Assembly (NCBI GenBank): GCA_015698305.1
Contig: CP048620.1
Coordinates: forward strand, 124,001-188,000
Direction: 5' to 3'
Length of the DNA: 64,000 nt
Source of the DNA: Candidatus Nitrohelix vancouverensis
GTDB lineage: Bacteria; Nitrospinota; Nitrospinia; Nitrospinales; VA-1
Positions 28,567 to 37,400 of the stretch are shown in pieces. Every line of letters starts with the position of its first letter. Position 1 is the first letter of the stretch. The translations under genes were made by a program, and so were the position numbers. The notes beneath the pieces are model-generated. The model was given only the letters and a program-made list of their open reading frames with translations, did not search any database and was not told the origin of the DNA.

Positions 28567-29154
28567 TCACTTCTTTTGTAGCGCGAGGTAGCCGAAGGTG
28601 TAGATCCATTTATCGGCATCGTGGGCTTCTTTGGGGGCCAGCTCTCTTGCCGGGAGGTGGCAGGAGACGCAGTCTTTTTTGTAGTCGGTCGAGGACGTTT
28701 TCTTCGGGCTGTCTGCGCTGAAAAAGGACCAGCCCCAGCCGTCGCCCCAGAGTTTCGACTCGGCGAAGCGGCCCTGCGTGTCGCGCACCAGAACGAACCA
28801 GCCCTTGATGGAGGTAGCGTGGCTCACCGCTAAACCGGTGGTCATCGGCATGGTTTTCGTCGTCAGCAGTTCCTTGACCAGCACGGCGCCGTCGGGGAAG
28901 GCTTTGTGCTTGCGGTAATATTCAATAGTTTCCGGTTGCGTGTAGACGACGTGAAATTCCTGGGCGCCGGGCGCTTCGCCTTTTTCATTGGCGTGCGACC
29001 AGGTTCCCAGAGTCGCCCAGCTCGTATAATCTTCGGGGACTTGTATCGCTCCGGTCTTCATATTCACATTGGGAGCGTAAGCGGACTCGGCGGACACGCT
29101 GGCGGCGGTCATGAATCCGGCGATTGTTATCAGGGCGATTGCATATTTAATCAT
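28567..29154 (-). CDS. Cytochrome P460 family protein
   Basis: A 195-residue exported protein with a signal peptide (cleavage near VSAES). The C-terminus has one c-type haem motif CVSCH at residues 162-166 followed by LPA, in the context DYKKDCVSCHLPARE. The body (YTSWATLGTWSHANEKG, HVVYTQPETIEYYRKHKAFP, KGWFVLVRDTQGRF) fits the cytochrome P460/c'-beta fold. P460 enzymes oxidise hydroxylamine and bind NO using a Lys-crosslinked haem; c'-beta relatives only bind NO. Which type this is cannot be told here. It stands alone, flanked by terminator-like DNA, and is consistent with nitrogen-cycle or nitrosative-stress chemistry. Confidence 0.9.
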   Translation of the reverse strand: MIKYAIALITIAGFMTAASVSAESAYAPNVNMKTGAIQVPEDYTSWATLGTWSHANEKGEAPGAQEFHVVYTQPETIEYYRKHKAFPDGAVLVKELLTTKTMPMTTGLAVSHATSIKGWFVLVRDTQGRFAESKLWGDGWGWSFFSADSPKKTSSTDYKKDCVSCHLPARELAPKEAHDADKWIYTFGYLALQKK

Positions 29155-29404
29155 CGAAATACTCCAGAATGGGTTGGTGAAATGAGTGAAGTCGTGCGCC
29201 CCCTGCCTTCCTTACAAAATGCGTTGATTTTATTTTGAACCGGGCGCTTAATCGACGAGCGCGGACCGTTTGGGGATTTTTTTCGATTCTTTTCTTTTCA
29301 GATACCATCCAAAGAGTATAGACTGGGCGGGACAGAGGTTATTTAGATAGCTACCGACTCGGCGCCGAAGCCTCGGGCCGTTCTTAATAGAGGAAGTGAA
29401 ATTT

Positions 29405-29992
29405 ATGAAAATACTGGAAGTTCAGGAAACGCCGAACCCGGCGGCAAGAAAGTTTGTGATGGACGGGCCGGTGACGGACAAGAAGACGGAATCCATCGCC
29501 ATTGAAGAGGACGAGGAATACAACGGGGACAACCCGCTGGCGCGTGAAATTTTTAAATTTGGCGCGACGGAGTTATTTTTCTGCGGCAACGACGTTTCGG
29601 TGACGATGTTCAACGAAACCGCGTGGAAATATTTCATGAACGACGTTCTCCACGCGATTGAAACGCAATTATCGCCGGAAAACAAGGCGCGCATCGAGCA
29701 GGAGAAGAAGGAGTCCGTCGTCAACCGGATCGACAAGGAAACCTTTCCGAGTTTACCGGACGAGGACAAGCGGATTATCGTGGAGGAATTGATGGATGAG
29801 ATGATTCGCCCTGCATTGGCGAACGATGGCGGCGGATTGGAGATTTTGAACGTCGAAGGAAACGACATTCATATCAAGTATCAGGGAGCTTGCGGGAGTT
29901 GCCCAAGTTCAACCGGCGGAACCTTGCGGGCGATTGAGAAAACGGTTCGGGGCTATCTGAACCCCGACATGGCGATCGTCATCAAGCATTGA
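29405..29992 (+). CDS. Nfu-type Fe-S cluster scaffold/carrier
   Basis: A 195-residue protein with an Nfu N-terminal domain (QETPNPAARKFVMDG, PLAREIFKFGATELFFCGND, VTMFNETAW) and a C-terminal NifU-like domain (IRPALANDGGGLEIL) with the cluster-binding CGSCPSS motif (CxxC). It accepts and delivers 4Fe-4S clusters to client enzymes. ATG 29405 is preceded by AGGAA; GTG 29396 is less likely. It is monocistronic as far as can be seen. Confidence 0.93.
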   Translation: MKILEVQETPNPAARKFVMDGPVTDKKTESIAIEEDEEYNGDNPLAREIFKFGATELFFCGNDVSVTMFNETAWKYFMNDVLHAIETQLSPENKARIEQEKKESVVNRIDKETFPSLPDEDKRIIVEELMDEMIRPALANDGGGLEILNVEGNDIHIKYQGACGSCPSSTGGTLRAIEKTVRGYLNPDMAIVIKH

Positions 29993-30069
29993 TGCCGGCT
30001 ACTTTGCCTTTGTCGCCAATGAGTTCCCTGTCTTAAGCCAGGGCGGCATTGGGATGAGGCAGACGCATC

Positions 30070-30228
30070 TTAATAATTGCGCGCTTGCGGCTTGCCACGC
30101 AGGATTTTCTTTACCAGTTGTACATTTTCTTCGATCAGTTCGCTCTCGTTTTTGCCAGCCAGTTCTTTCAAGTTCGAAGAGAACCAGTCTGTTTTTTGCG
30201 ATTTGGCTTTGTCTTTTTTCAGTTTCAT
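30070..30228 (-). CDS. Small charged protein, third of a tiny-gene operon
   Basis: A 52-residue Lys/Glu-rich soluble protein (KTDWFSSNLKELAGKNESEL, IEENVQLVKKILRGKPQ). ATG 30228 is preceded by GGAGA at 7 nt. It lies 20 bp after the preceding small gene. I do not recognise a family. The predicted helices and charge suggest a cytoplasmic binding or regulatory peptide. It could be dismissed as chance singly, but three consecutive short genes with good SD sequences are unlikely to be accidental. Confidence 0.6.
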   Translation of the reverse strand: MKLKKDKAKSQKTDWFSSNLKELAGKNESELIEENVQLVKKILRGKPQARNY

Positions 30229-30248
30229 TTCGTTTCTCCGTTTGAAGT

Positions 30249-30401
30249 TTATTTGCATTTATCCAGAATTCGGATGCCGTAAATATTCACCAGCGCCCAC
30301 AGATTCCATTCATAGAGATATTTGTCGTGCTTGCTGATGCGGGGGTTGAAATCCGCGAAGGTCTTGCGTTTTCTTGGCGCTTCGTTTTTTTCTGATTTCA
30401 T
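30249..30401 (-). CDS. Small basic protein, second of a tiny-gene operon
   Basis: A 50-residue protein: basic N-terminal part (KSEKNEAPRKRKTFADFNPR), then a more hydrophobic C-terminal helix (LYEWNLWALVNIYGIRIL). ATG 30401 is preceded by GGAGGCGACA, a strong SD. The stop lies 17 bp before the SD/start region of the next small gene, and the preceding small gene ends 17 bp upstream. No family recognised. Confidence 0.62.
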   Translation of the reverse strand: MKSEKNEAPRKRKTFADFNPRISKHDKYLYEWNLWALVNIYGIRILDKCK

Positions 30402-30418
30402 TGTCGCCTCCATTCGGT

Positions 30419-30589
30419 TCAAGCCTTCAAACCTTGATAGTGTTCAGGAACCTGGCCGCCAAACAACTGCTTCATTAATTTCATATTTTCCCTGTCCAGT
30501 TCTTGCTTTATTTTTTCAGCCCTATATAATTTCTCCTGGTTCAGAGAATATTCTTTAAGTTGTTGAGTTCCATCAGCGTTTTGTTTCAT
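30419..30589 (-). CDS. Small charged protein, first of a tiny-gene operon
   Basis: A 56-residue protein, mostly helical and charged (LKEYSLNQEKLYRAEKIKQE, MKLMKQLFGGQVPEHYQGLKA). ATG 30589 has a near-perfect SD (AAGGAGG) 5 nt upstream. A sigma-54-type promoter is recognisable 46 bp upstream. No family recognised. Confidence 0.62.
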   Translation of the reverse strand: MKQNADGTQQLKEYSLNQEKLYRAEKIKQELDRENMKLMKQLFGGQVPEHYQGLKA

Positions 30590-30634
30590 CGTTTCCTCCT
30601 TGAACCGTAGTTAAGTGATATATCGACATGTAAG

Positions 30635-30650
30635 AGCAAGAGCTGTACCA
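30635..30650 (-). promoter_or_regulatory. Candidate sigma-54 (-24/-12) promoter of the tiny-gene operon
   Basis: On the minus strand the sequence is TGGTACAGCTCTTGCT, which matches the consensus TGGCACGNNNNTTGCW at all but two fixed positions with exact GG-GC spacing. It is 46 bp from the first ATG, a normal leader length. Confidence 0.55.
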
Positions 30651-30824
30651 TTTTCGATGAAATTTGAAATAAAATTAGATAAGCCTTTAAATATCAATAC
30701 TTAAAGAGCCTCTTCTGGGACGCAATTGCGGATTCGATTCGGGAAGGAAACTTTTTTGACGCAAAAAGACTCTCAAAATCTTGACGCAGGGCTTCTGAAG
30801 CCTCAGCAATTTCCGGGTAAGCTC

Positions 30825-31259
30825 ATGAAAAATTGGGCGCTGGCTGGAATATTGACGGTCTTTCTGGGGGGATGTTACAGTTTACCGGCGGCGCTCTCAG
30901 GCGGCAATTCGGAGACGGTTAAAAACCTGGATGCCCAGACGCTGTGCGTGGCTTATTATGGTTCGATTCGGCACGATCTGCCGACACAACATGTTGTGGA
31001 AGAGATCAATCGCAGGGGTTTGCTGAACAAGGATGAATGGACCTTTGTACGGATGCAACGCATCTATACCGGCATGAGGACCTGCGGCGTCTATGCGTCC
31101 CTGGGGGCGCCGGACACACAAAGCCCGACGAAAGACGCGATAGAGGAAACGCCGGCGCCGCCGGATCGTATCCAGTTGATTTACCAGAAATGGAGCCGCA
31201 CCTGGAAGACGATCGTCACGATCGAAAACGGCTTCGTCACCCACTTCACCGATCCCTGA
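30825..31259 (+). CDS. Small lipoprotein, paralogue of 23929-24405
   Basis: A 144-residue protein. ATG 30825 gives a signal peptide with lipobox LGGC; an upstream in-frame start at 30726 would bury it. The mature domain shares a module with 23929-24405: LCVAYY, EEINRRGLLNKDEWTFVR, GMRTCGVYASLGAP. Two cysteines are conserved between the copies. The C-terminal ~40 residues differ. The function is unknown. It is followed 50 bp later by hspQ. Confidence 0.68.
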   Translation: MKNWALAGILTVFLGGCYSLPAALSGGNSETVKNLDAQTLCVAYYGSIRHDLPTQHVVEEINRRGLLNKDEWTFVRMQRIYTGMRTCGVYASLGAPDTQSPTKDAIEETPAPPDRIQLIYQKWSRTWKTIVTIENGFVTHFTDP

Positions 31260-31309
31260 TCCACAAGCTGGGTGTTGAAATTTTTCAAAAATTATTTTTA
31301 AATAGAACT

Positions 31310-31549
31310 ATGAGCGCAACGAAAGCAAGATTTCATATCGGTCAACAGATTCTGCACAAGCGGTTCAATTACCACGGCATCGTCATTGGCGTTGACCTTC
31401 AGTTCAATAGCAGCGAAGAGTGGTATGAACTGGTTGCCACCAGCCGACCCCCGAAAGATCGTCCCTGGTACCATATCCTCGCGCATGACGGGCGTCGCAC
31501 CTATGTGGCGGAACGTCATCTCGACCCGGACCCGCACATCAATAACTGA
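31310..31549 (+). CDS. hspQ: HspQ/YccV family protein
   Basis: A 79-residue protein with the family pattern FHIGQQILHKRFNYHGIVIG, FNSSEEWYELVATSRPPKD, RPWYHILAHDGRRTYVAERH. In enterobacteria HspQ binds hemimethylated DNA and also tunes Lon-protease specificity. The length (about 80-105) fits. ATG 31310 directly precedes the conserved start; the AT-rich leader upstream has no strong SD. Confidence 0.92.
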   Translation: MSATKARFHIGQQILHKRFNYHGIVIGVDLQFNSSEEWYELVATSRPPKDRPWYHILAHDGRRTYVAERHLDPDPHINN

Positions 31550-31556
31550 ACGACTT

Positions 31557-32330
31557 CTAAGACTCCGCCGATCCCGTCAAACGTTTTCCTTCTTTGTTGA
31601 AGAGCCGGTTGGGGAGGAAGCCCCATTTGTGCAGGAGCAATTGCAGGGTTCGCGAGACCACACCCAGACCATAGATCACGCTTCGCTGGAAGTTGATCGA
31701 AGAGGCCTCCTCAAAATATTTGGTCGGGCAACTGAGTTCGCCGATCTGGAAGCCAAAATAATGTGCCTGCAGAATCATCTCGTTATCAAAAATAAAATCG
31801 TCTGAATTTTCTTCCAGCGGCAGGGTCTCCAGCACTTCGCGACTGAAGGCGCGAAAGCCGGTGTGATACTCCGACAGTTTGGCCCCCAGCAAAAGATTCT
31901 GAAACAGGGTGAGACATCGGTTGGCGATGTATTTGTAAAGAGGCATGCCCCCGCTCAGCACATTGCCGCCGATGATTCTCGACCCCAGCGCCATATCGTA
32001 TTCACCCGAAGCGATCAACGCTCCCATGGCGGTGGTCAGTTTCGGCGAATACTGGTAATCGGGATGCACCATGATGACGATATCCGCTCCCAATGCCAGG
32101 GCCTCGCGATAACAGGTCTTCTGGTTGCCGCCGTAGCCCCGATTGTGAGGGTGCGTGATGGTCTTCAAACCCAGATCCCTCGACAATTTGGAGGTGTCGT
32201 CCTTGGAATGATCGTCCACCAGAATCACTTCGTCCACGTATTCGTGAGGCAATTCACCGTAGGTCTGCTCCAGCGTTTTTTCCGCGTTATACGCGGGGAA
32301 AACCACAATGACCTTTTTTCCTAAAATCAT
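31557..32330 (-). CDS. Family 2 glycosyltransferase (polyprenyl-phosphate type)
   Basis: A 257-residue GT-A enzyme: [62 protein letters not shown] (the DxD-like metal site region) and a C-terminal amphipathic segment. Proteins of this type transfer a sugar from an NDP donor to dolichyl/undecaprenyl phosphate. It lacks a clear C-terminal transmembrane pair. It is the last gene of the TonB-CDP-alcohol phosphotransferase operon, so the product may be a glycolipid precursor. ATG 32330 was chosen over GTG 32339. Confidence 0.9.
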   Translation of the reverse strand: MILGKKVIVVFPAYNAEKTLEQTYGELPHEYVDEVILVDDHSKDDTSKLSRDLGLKTITHPHNRGYGGNQKTCYREALALGADIVIMVHPDYQYSPKLTTAMGALIASGEYDMALGSRIIGGNVLSGGMPLYKYIANRCLTLFQNLLLGAKLSEYHTGFRAFSREVLETLPLEENSDDFIFDNEMILQAHYFGFQIGELSCPTKYFEEASSINFQRSVIYGLGVVSRTLQLLLHKWGFLPNRLFNKEGKRLTGSAES

Positions 32331-32376
32331 CCAAACCACCCTTCTTTAGTGACTACAATTTCCGAACACATACGCG

Positions 32377-33591
32377 TCAAGCCTGCGACGCGTCCTTGGA
32401 CGCCTTCCATCGGGAATAAATCAGGTAAGCGGCAAAAACGTTGGCGCCAATCGCCGTCAGACCGATGAACAGATGCGTTTGTCCCAACAGGGCGAAGATC
32501 AGCAGGAAGTAAGTGAAATCCCGATTCGCCAGTTCATCCTCCGGTTTTTTAGAGCTCGAGGGAGCGCTCGACGTGGAGGCGCTCGCTTTCGATTTTTGCT
32601 CGATGATGCCCGAACTCAAGATAGAAAATGACAGCAGGTTGCCCATAACCGCCAAAGCGCCAAAGGTTCGATACCAGTCGTTCTGTGTTTCAAAATACAA
32701 ACCCATTCCCATGCAAAAGAATATCGAGACATGGACAATATTGTCGCAGAGAATATCCAGCTCCCCGCCAATTTTTGACTCCATGAACTTGAGACGCGCC
32801 ACCTCGCCGTCCACGCAATCCACCCAGGCGGAAATTTGCAACAGCAGGGCGCCGGTCAAACCGCCCCAATAGCCGCCTTGAAGAAAGCACAGGGCCGAGG
32901 CCATGCCAATCACCAGGCTCCACAAGGTGATTTCATTCGGAGACGCCGAAGTCTTTAAAATACGCCGGGTCAGAAAACGCGAAACATGTCGCGTCACCAG
33001 GCGATCTCCGAAACTATCATTACTCAAGCCGCAGGCCTGCAACATGGCCTCCTCGGTCGATGCAAAATCCGAAAAACTGCGAAGCTCTGAATCCGGCCTG
33101 CGAAAGGCCAGGACAGTTCCCTCTCCACCTTCAGAAACGCCTGCAGGAAATTGCAGCGATTCCGCAAATTCACGCAACTGTTCTGCGCCCATAGAAATCA
33201 TTTGATAATCGGAAGGAAGCTGTTCATCCGGCAACTTTTGAATTTTCATCAAATCCCCCTTGTCATGCAAGTCACTGCCATGAAAAAGAGCCGTTTTATT
33301 ACCAGCATCGCTCCACAACTCCCAGTCGCCCACATCGGCAAAAGTCGTTTGGACTCGAACTCGGGGATCCTCCAAAGCGCGCTCCAGTCGCGCGCGCTCT
33401 TCGCCATGGCACAGAGATTGCGGCGCGATCACCCAGATATCCTTCCAGCCCGCTCTCTGCAAACTGAGCACATTGCGCAATAAGAGCGAAACTTCAGCGA
33501 CCGGTTTCAAATACCAGTCGGCAAAAGGTATCGCATCAGGAGGCGACGTCAAAAAGATCGCGCCTCGCTTCAATAAGTCTTTATCCTTCAT
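32377..33591 (-). CDS. Fused NTase-like/CDP-alcohol phosphotransferase, copy A
   Basis: A 404-residue two-part protein. Residues 1-195 resemble a sugar-nucleotidyltransferase fold (LLLRNVLSLQRAGWKDIWVI) but lack the Gly-rich NTP loop. Residues 195-400 are a CDP-alcohol phosphotransferase membrane domain with the diagnostic DGEVARLKFMESKIGGELD and ILCD (DG-xx-AR-x8-G-x3-D-x3-D). This architecture is similar to inositol-phosphate cytidylyltransferase/CDP-inositol transferase fusions. The enzyme makes a phosphodiester lipid or polyol; the substrate is unknown. It is tandem with a paralogue. Confidence 0.85.
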   Translation of the reverse strand: MKDKDLLKRGAIFLTSPPDAIPFADWYLKPVAEVSLLLRNVLSLQRAGWKDIWVIAPQSLCHGEERARLERALEDPRVRVQTTFADVGDWELWSDAGNKTALFHGSDLHDKGDLMKIQKLPDEQLPSDYQMISMGAEQLREFAESLQFPAGVSEGGEGTVLAFRRPDSELRSFSDFASTEEAMLQACGLSNDSFGDRLVTRHVSRFLTRRILKTSASPNEITLWSLVIGMASALCFLQGGYWGGLTGALLLQISAWVDCVDGEVARLKFMESKIGGELDILCDNIVHVSIFFCMGMGLYFETQNDWYRTFGALAVMGNLLSFSILSSGIIEQKSKASASTSSAPSSSKKPEDELANRDFTYFLLIFALLGQTHLFIGLTAIGANVFAAYLIYSRWKASKDASQA

Positions 33592-33605
33592 CTATTGAGA
33601 ATCTT

Positions 33606-34850
33606 TCATGATCGAACCGGAGCCTTCGTATTCCGCCAGGCAATGAACAAAATCAGAGCGAACGCCAGCGAGCCCCAACCCGCCAGCCAGAGAAAGGCTT
33701 CGATTTTACCAAAGACCGCGAAAAGAAGAATGACGTAAATAAAATTGCGGCTGGCAAGGACCATTACCACATCGTGCATCGGGCTATCCTTGAAACCCGC
33801 GCCTTTGCCGCCGCCGGGAAAATAGATCAAACAAAAAATTGCAAAACCGCCCACCGCCAGCATTGAAAAAGGAATCAAAGCCGATTGCAATCCCTCAACG
33901 CGCGCAACGCCCAGCATCATACCCGTAAAAATAAAAACGTTGATGAGATTATCGCAAGCCGTGTCCAGCCGTTCGCCAAAATCCGATTGCATGAACTTCA
34001 AGCGAGCCACGTCCCCGTCGCAACAATCCCAGATCGCGGTTAAGGCGAGAAGAATACCTCCCACCAGCCCTCCCGCGTAATCGCCGCGCGAAAAACAATA
34101 GCCCGCCACAATCCCTATCACCAGGCCAAACAAGGTCAGTTGATTCGGCGTCACCCGGGTTTTCACAAACAAGGCCGACAGGCGAAGCGAGAAAATCGAA
34201 TTGAACCATATGTCCATCGCCTGATGATAATGGTGTCGATGCAATGAAATGTATTTTTTTTCCGCGACCCGCAACTGGGAGATCGTCTGCACAAGGCTGA
34301 AATAATGCCGGTCGCCCGGAAGACTGGACACTGCCGGATTCAGGTTTTCGCCTTTCAGCCATTGTCGCAACAGGTCCGCCCGACCTCTGGGCGCGATCCA
34401 TAAGGGAGCAAGTCCGCTTCCGGTCAGACGCAATTGCGCCGCCTGATCTTTCTCCAGCGCCTCCTGCGTGTCTTCTGAGCGGATGAACGCCTTCAAGGTG
34501 TCGGGGAAAATGATAGACGGCCCCCGCACGAGAAGGCAGGGAGAACGGCTCCATCGCTCTGTCCAATCCCCCAAAGGATCTTTCGCCCAGGACACATGCC
34601 CCTCGAAGCGCGAATCGGACTGTAACTCGCGGACCAGTTCCTTGCGCTCGGTTTCCGCCAAATCGTGATCAACAACTTGAATATTGACAACCCCCGCGCG
34701 ACTCAAAGCGATCGCCATGCGTTTAAACAGGGTCAAACCCGCGACGTCCTTTTCAAAAGCGACAAGACGCGACGTCGACTGCGGAAACAAAATCACCGCA
34801 TTCAATGCGCCCAGCGCAAGGCTCTTTCCTGGAGGATCAACGATCTGCAT
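33606..34850 (-). CDS. Fused NTase-like/CDP-alcohol phosphotransferase, copy B
   Basis: A 414-residue paralogue of the neighbouring gene. The catalytic motif is DGDVARLKFMQSDFGERLD, then TACD. The N-terminal domain again has the fold-like pattern LFKRMAIALSRAGVVNIQVV without a nucleotide-binding Gly loop. About six to seven transmembrane helices follow. ATG 34850 overlaps the end of the tonB-like gene by 14 bp. The two copies probably act in one lipid pathway, either sequentially or on different alcohols. Confidence 0.85.
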   Translation of the reverse strand: MQIVDPPGKSLALGALNAVILFPQSTSRLVAFEKDVAGLTLFKRMAIALSRAGVVNIQVVDHDLAETERKELVRELQSDSRFEGHVSWAKDPLGDWTERWSRSPCLLVRGPSIIFPDTLKAFIRSEDTQEALEKDQAAQLRLTGSGLAPLWIAPRGRADLLRQWLKGENLNPAVSSLPGDRHYFSLVQTISQLRVAEKKYISLHRHHYHQAMDIWFNSIFSLRLSALFVKTRVTPNQLTLFGLVIGIVAGYCFSRGDYAGGLVGGILLALTAIWDCCDGDVARLKFMQSDFGERLDTACDNLINVFIFTGMMLGVARVEGLQSALIPFSMLAVGGFAIFCLIYFPGGGKGAGFKDSPMHDVVMVLASRNFIYVILLFAVFGKIEAFLWLAGWGSLAFALILFIAWRNTKAPVRS

Positions 34851-35769
34851 GAACAAAACGGGGAGTGTATTCGAACCGCGCGGCGATTGAAATTTTTTCT
34901 TTAGAAATGGTGATCGGGAATGGATAAAACGGAGCCGCGTCTTTCACCGCCTTGATCGCGGCCAAATCCAGCATATTCGAATCCGAAGTTTCCTTCACCC
35001 AGACGCCCGCCAGGGTGCCATGCTTGTCGATAACGAAACGCAAAACCACCGCGCCCTGAATTCCACGTTGCGCCGCTTCGATGGGGTAAGCCCAAACCCG
35101 TTCGATCTGGTGTTTGATACGGGCAAAATAAGAAGCGTACTTCACTTCCTTGGTATCGAGAGAAATCGATTCGCCGTCGTCAAGATCTTCCAAGGTCGCT
35201 TCCGTTTCCGAAGCCGCGTAAGGTTCCGGATCAAAACCGTCCAGCAGAGACATCAATCCCCCCGATCCAGAGACGGAATCCCGCGTCTCGCCCTGCCCGG
35301 CCTCCGCCTGAGTTTCCTCTTCAGGAAGAAACGGGATCGCCGCTACGGCAGGATTCGGCGTTTTATCCAGGGGAGTTGTTTTTGATTTTTTAGCCTGAGA
35401 CGATTTTCCGCCGCGTTTCTCCGCCTTGTCGCCGATTCGCTTTGGCGCCGCGCGTTTATTGCGCTCATATTTTTTAGCGATCTTTTTCTCATCCGCATGA
35501 GCCCGGCTACTCACATTTGCCTGCAAGCTCGCCGTATCCGGTGGAGGCTCGACCTTTTTCGGCTCGGCAATCTCAACCACATCGCCCGGGCTGTCGATCA
35601 CGTCAGGGGCGTTGACCGGAATGTATCGAACCCGAATCGGCTTTGGTTTTTTAGGAAGCTCGGGTTGAAAGACGGGTTGGGCCTGCACATACAAGATAAG
35701 CGCATGCGCCAAAAGCGACAGGACGATGAACTTGCCCGGAGATGTTCGCTCTATAATGCTCTTATACAA
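34837..35769 (-). CDS. TonB-family energy transducer, first of two
   Basis: A 310-residue protein with an N-terminal anchor (FIVLSLLAHALILYV), a long Pro/Lys-rich periplasmic spacer and a C-terminal TonB domain (YPIEAAQRGIQGAVVLRFVI, GVWVKETSDSNMLDLAAIKAV, YPFPITISKEKISIAARFEY). It carries proton-motive energy from ExbB/ExbD to outer-membrane receptors. No exbB/exbD is in its own operon, so it probably uses those at 37442-38979. The start is TTG 35769 after AAGGG. Confidence 0.88.
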   Translation of the reverse strand: MYKSIIERTSPGKFIVLSLLAHALILYVQAQPVFQPELPKKPKPIRVRYIPVNAPDVIDSPGDVVEIAEPKKVEPPPDTASLQANVSSRAHADEKKIAKKYERNKRAAPKRIGDKAEKRGGKSSQAKKSKTTPLDKTPNPAVAAIPFLPEEETQAEAGQGETRDSVSGSGGLMSLLDGFDPEPYAASETEATLEDLDDGESISLDTKEVKYASYFARIKHQIERVWAYPIEAAQRGIQGAVVLRFVIDKHGTLAGVWVKETSDSNMLDLAAIKAVKDAAPFYPFPITISKEKISIAARFEYTPRFVHADR

Positions 35770-36020
35770 TAATAATACCCTTTAAAATCAATATTTAATC
35801 GGATCATTGTATTACAAATCCAAACGCTTAACGAGAGAAAAACAGGTCCTGAGAGGCTGAAAAGACGCCCTTTCACCCGAATCGACGCCCTGCACTCCCC
35901 TCATCCCAGGCGCAAGGTCATAAAGAAACATGACACAACGTCATAATTTTTAAAGCTATCTGCATAAATAAGTGATATGATGGACGTTTTACTTACCTAC
36001 AATTATTACCCAAGGAAAAC

Positions 36021-37379
36021 ATGCTAGCATCACCCCCTACTCCTTCTCGCGAGGAGTTCCAATTGTTGAATCTAATTGCGCCTTTGTGTCGCGCCGTTCG
36101 CGAGGAAAAATACTCACAACCCACACCCATCCAGAAACAAGCGATTCCTTACCTTTTAGAAGGAAGAGACTTGATGGGTTGCGCACAAACTGGAACCGGT
36201 AAGACGGGCGCTTTTGCCCTGCCGCTCCTGCAACGCTTATCAGAACGCAACAAGCCTCCGCGAGCGAAAGGAGTCAGCGCGCTGATACTGACACCCACCC
36301 GGGAATTGGCTCTTCAAATCAGCCAGAGCTTCCAGATCTACGGACGCTATCTGAAAATCAAACACGCCGTCGTTTTCGGCGGTTCGAGTTATAAAGTGCA
36401 AATTCGCTCTCTTGCCCGCGGTGTCGATGTTCTGGTCGCCACTCCGGGACGTTTGCTGGATTTGATCGAGCAAGGTTATGTGCGTTTGGACGAAGTCAGC
36501 ATTTTCGTTCTCGATGAAGCGGATCGCATGCTGGACATGGGCTTTCTGCCCAATATTCGCCAGTTTTTACAAATGATGCCGGCGGATCGACAATCGATGT
36601 TGTTCTCCGCGACCCTGCCAAACGAAATTGCGCGACTCGCAAAACAGTTTTTAAACGATCCCGTCACCGTGAGCGTCACTCCGCAGTCCAGCACGGCGGA
36701 AAAAATCGACCAGCGCGTTTTGTTCGTCGACCGGGAAAACAAAAGCGATCTGCTCGAATCCGTATTGCAGGACCCGGACATTCAGCGCGTTCTGATCTTC
36801 ACGCGGACTCGACATGGCGCGAACAAAATCGCGGAAAAACTGAAGAAAATTCGCATCAAGGCGGAAGCCATTCACAGCAACAAATCGCAAGCCGCCCGTC
36901 TCGATGCCTTGAAAAAGTTTCGTTCGGGTAACGCGCGCGTTTTGGTCGCTACGGATATCGCATCGCGCGGCCTCGACGTTGACGGCATCACGCATGTCAT
37001 CAACTACGAGCTTCCCAACGAACCGGAAAGCTATGTGCATCGCATTGGACGTACGGCGCGCGCAGGCAAAGAGGGAAAAGCCATTTCCTTTTGCGACGCC
37101 GGCGAACGCGGATTCTTGAGAAACATTGAACGCGCGATCAAGCAGAATGTCGCGGTTGTGGACGATCATCCCTTCCATTCCATTACGGTTGCGAACCAGA
37201 AAGTGCGTAACGCTTCCGGCGACAAAAAGTCGTTTGGAAAACGCTACTCAGGGAAGCCGTCTTCAACGCAGGATGCGCGCCGCCCGAGCCGACGCCCCAA
37301 AGGCAAATTCAACGGCAGCGCCATGAGCTTCAAAAACAAAAAACCCCGAAGAGCGACTAAAACCGCGCGACAGGGTTAA
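36021..37379 (+). CDS. DEAD-box ATP-dependent RNA helicase (RhlE-like)
   Basis: A 452-residue helicase. Motifs: Q-motif (YSQPTPIQKQAIPYLL), Walker A AQTGTGKT, PTRELALQ, TPGRLLD, DEAD in FVLDEADRMLDMGF, SAT in LFSATLP, and C-terminal VATDIASRGLDV and HRIGRTARAG. The C-terminal 70 residues are Lys/Arg/Ser-rich, typical of RhlE-type RNA-contact tails. It unwinds RNA in ribosome assembly or decay. It is monocistronic and followed by a terminator. Confidence 0.95.
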   Translation: MLASPPTPSREEFQLLNLIAPLCRAVREEKYSQPTPIQKQAIPYLLEGRDLMGCAQTGTGKTGAFALPLLQRLSERNKPPRAKGVSALILTPTRELALQISQSFQIYGRYLKIKHAVVFGGSSYKVQIRSLARGVDVLVATPGRLLDLIEQGYVRLDEVSIFVLDEADRMLDMGFLPNIRQFLQMMPADRQSMLFSATLPNEIARLAKQFLNDPVTVSVTPQSSTAEKIDQRVLFVDRENKSDLLESVLQDPDIQRVLIFTRTRHGANKIAEKLKKIRIKAEAIHSNKSQAARLDALKKFRSGNARVLVATDIASRGLDVDGITHVINYELPNEPESYVHRIGRTARAGKEGKAISFCDAGERGFLRNIERAIKQNVAVVDDHPFHSITVANQKVRNASGDKKSFGKRYSGKPSSTQDARRPSRRPKGKFNGSAMSFKNKKPRRATKTARQG

Positions 37380-37400
37380 GTAAATCAGCTGAACACTGAG

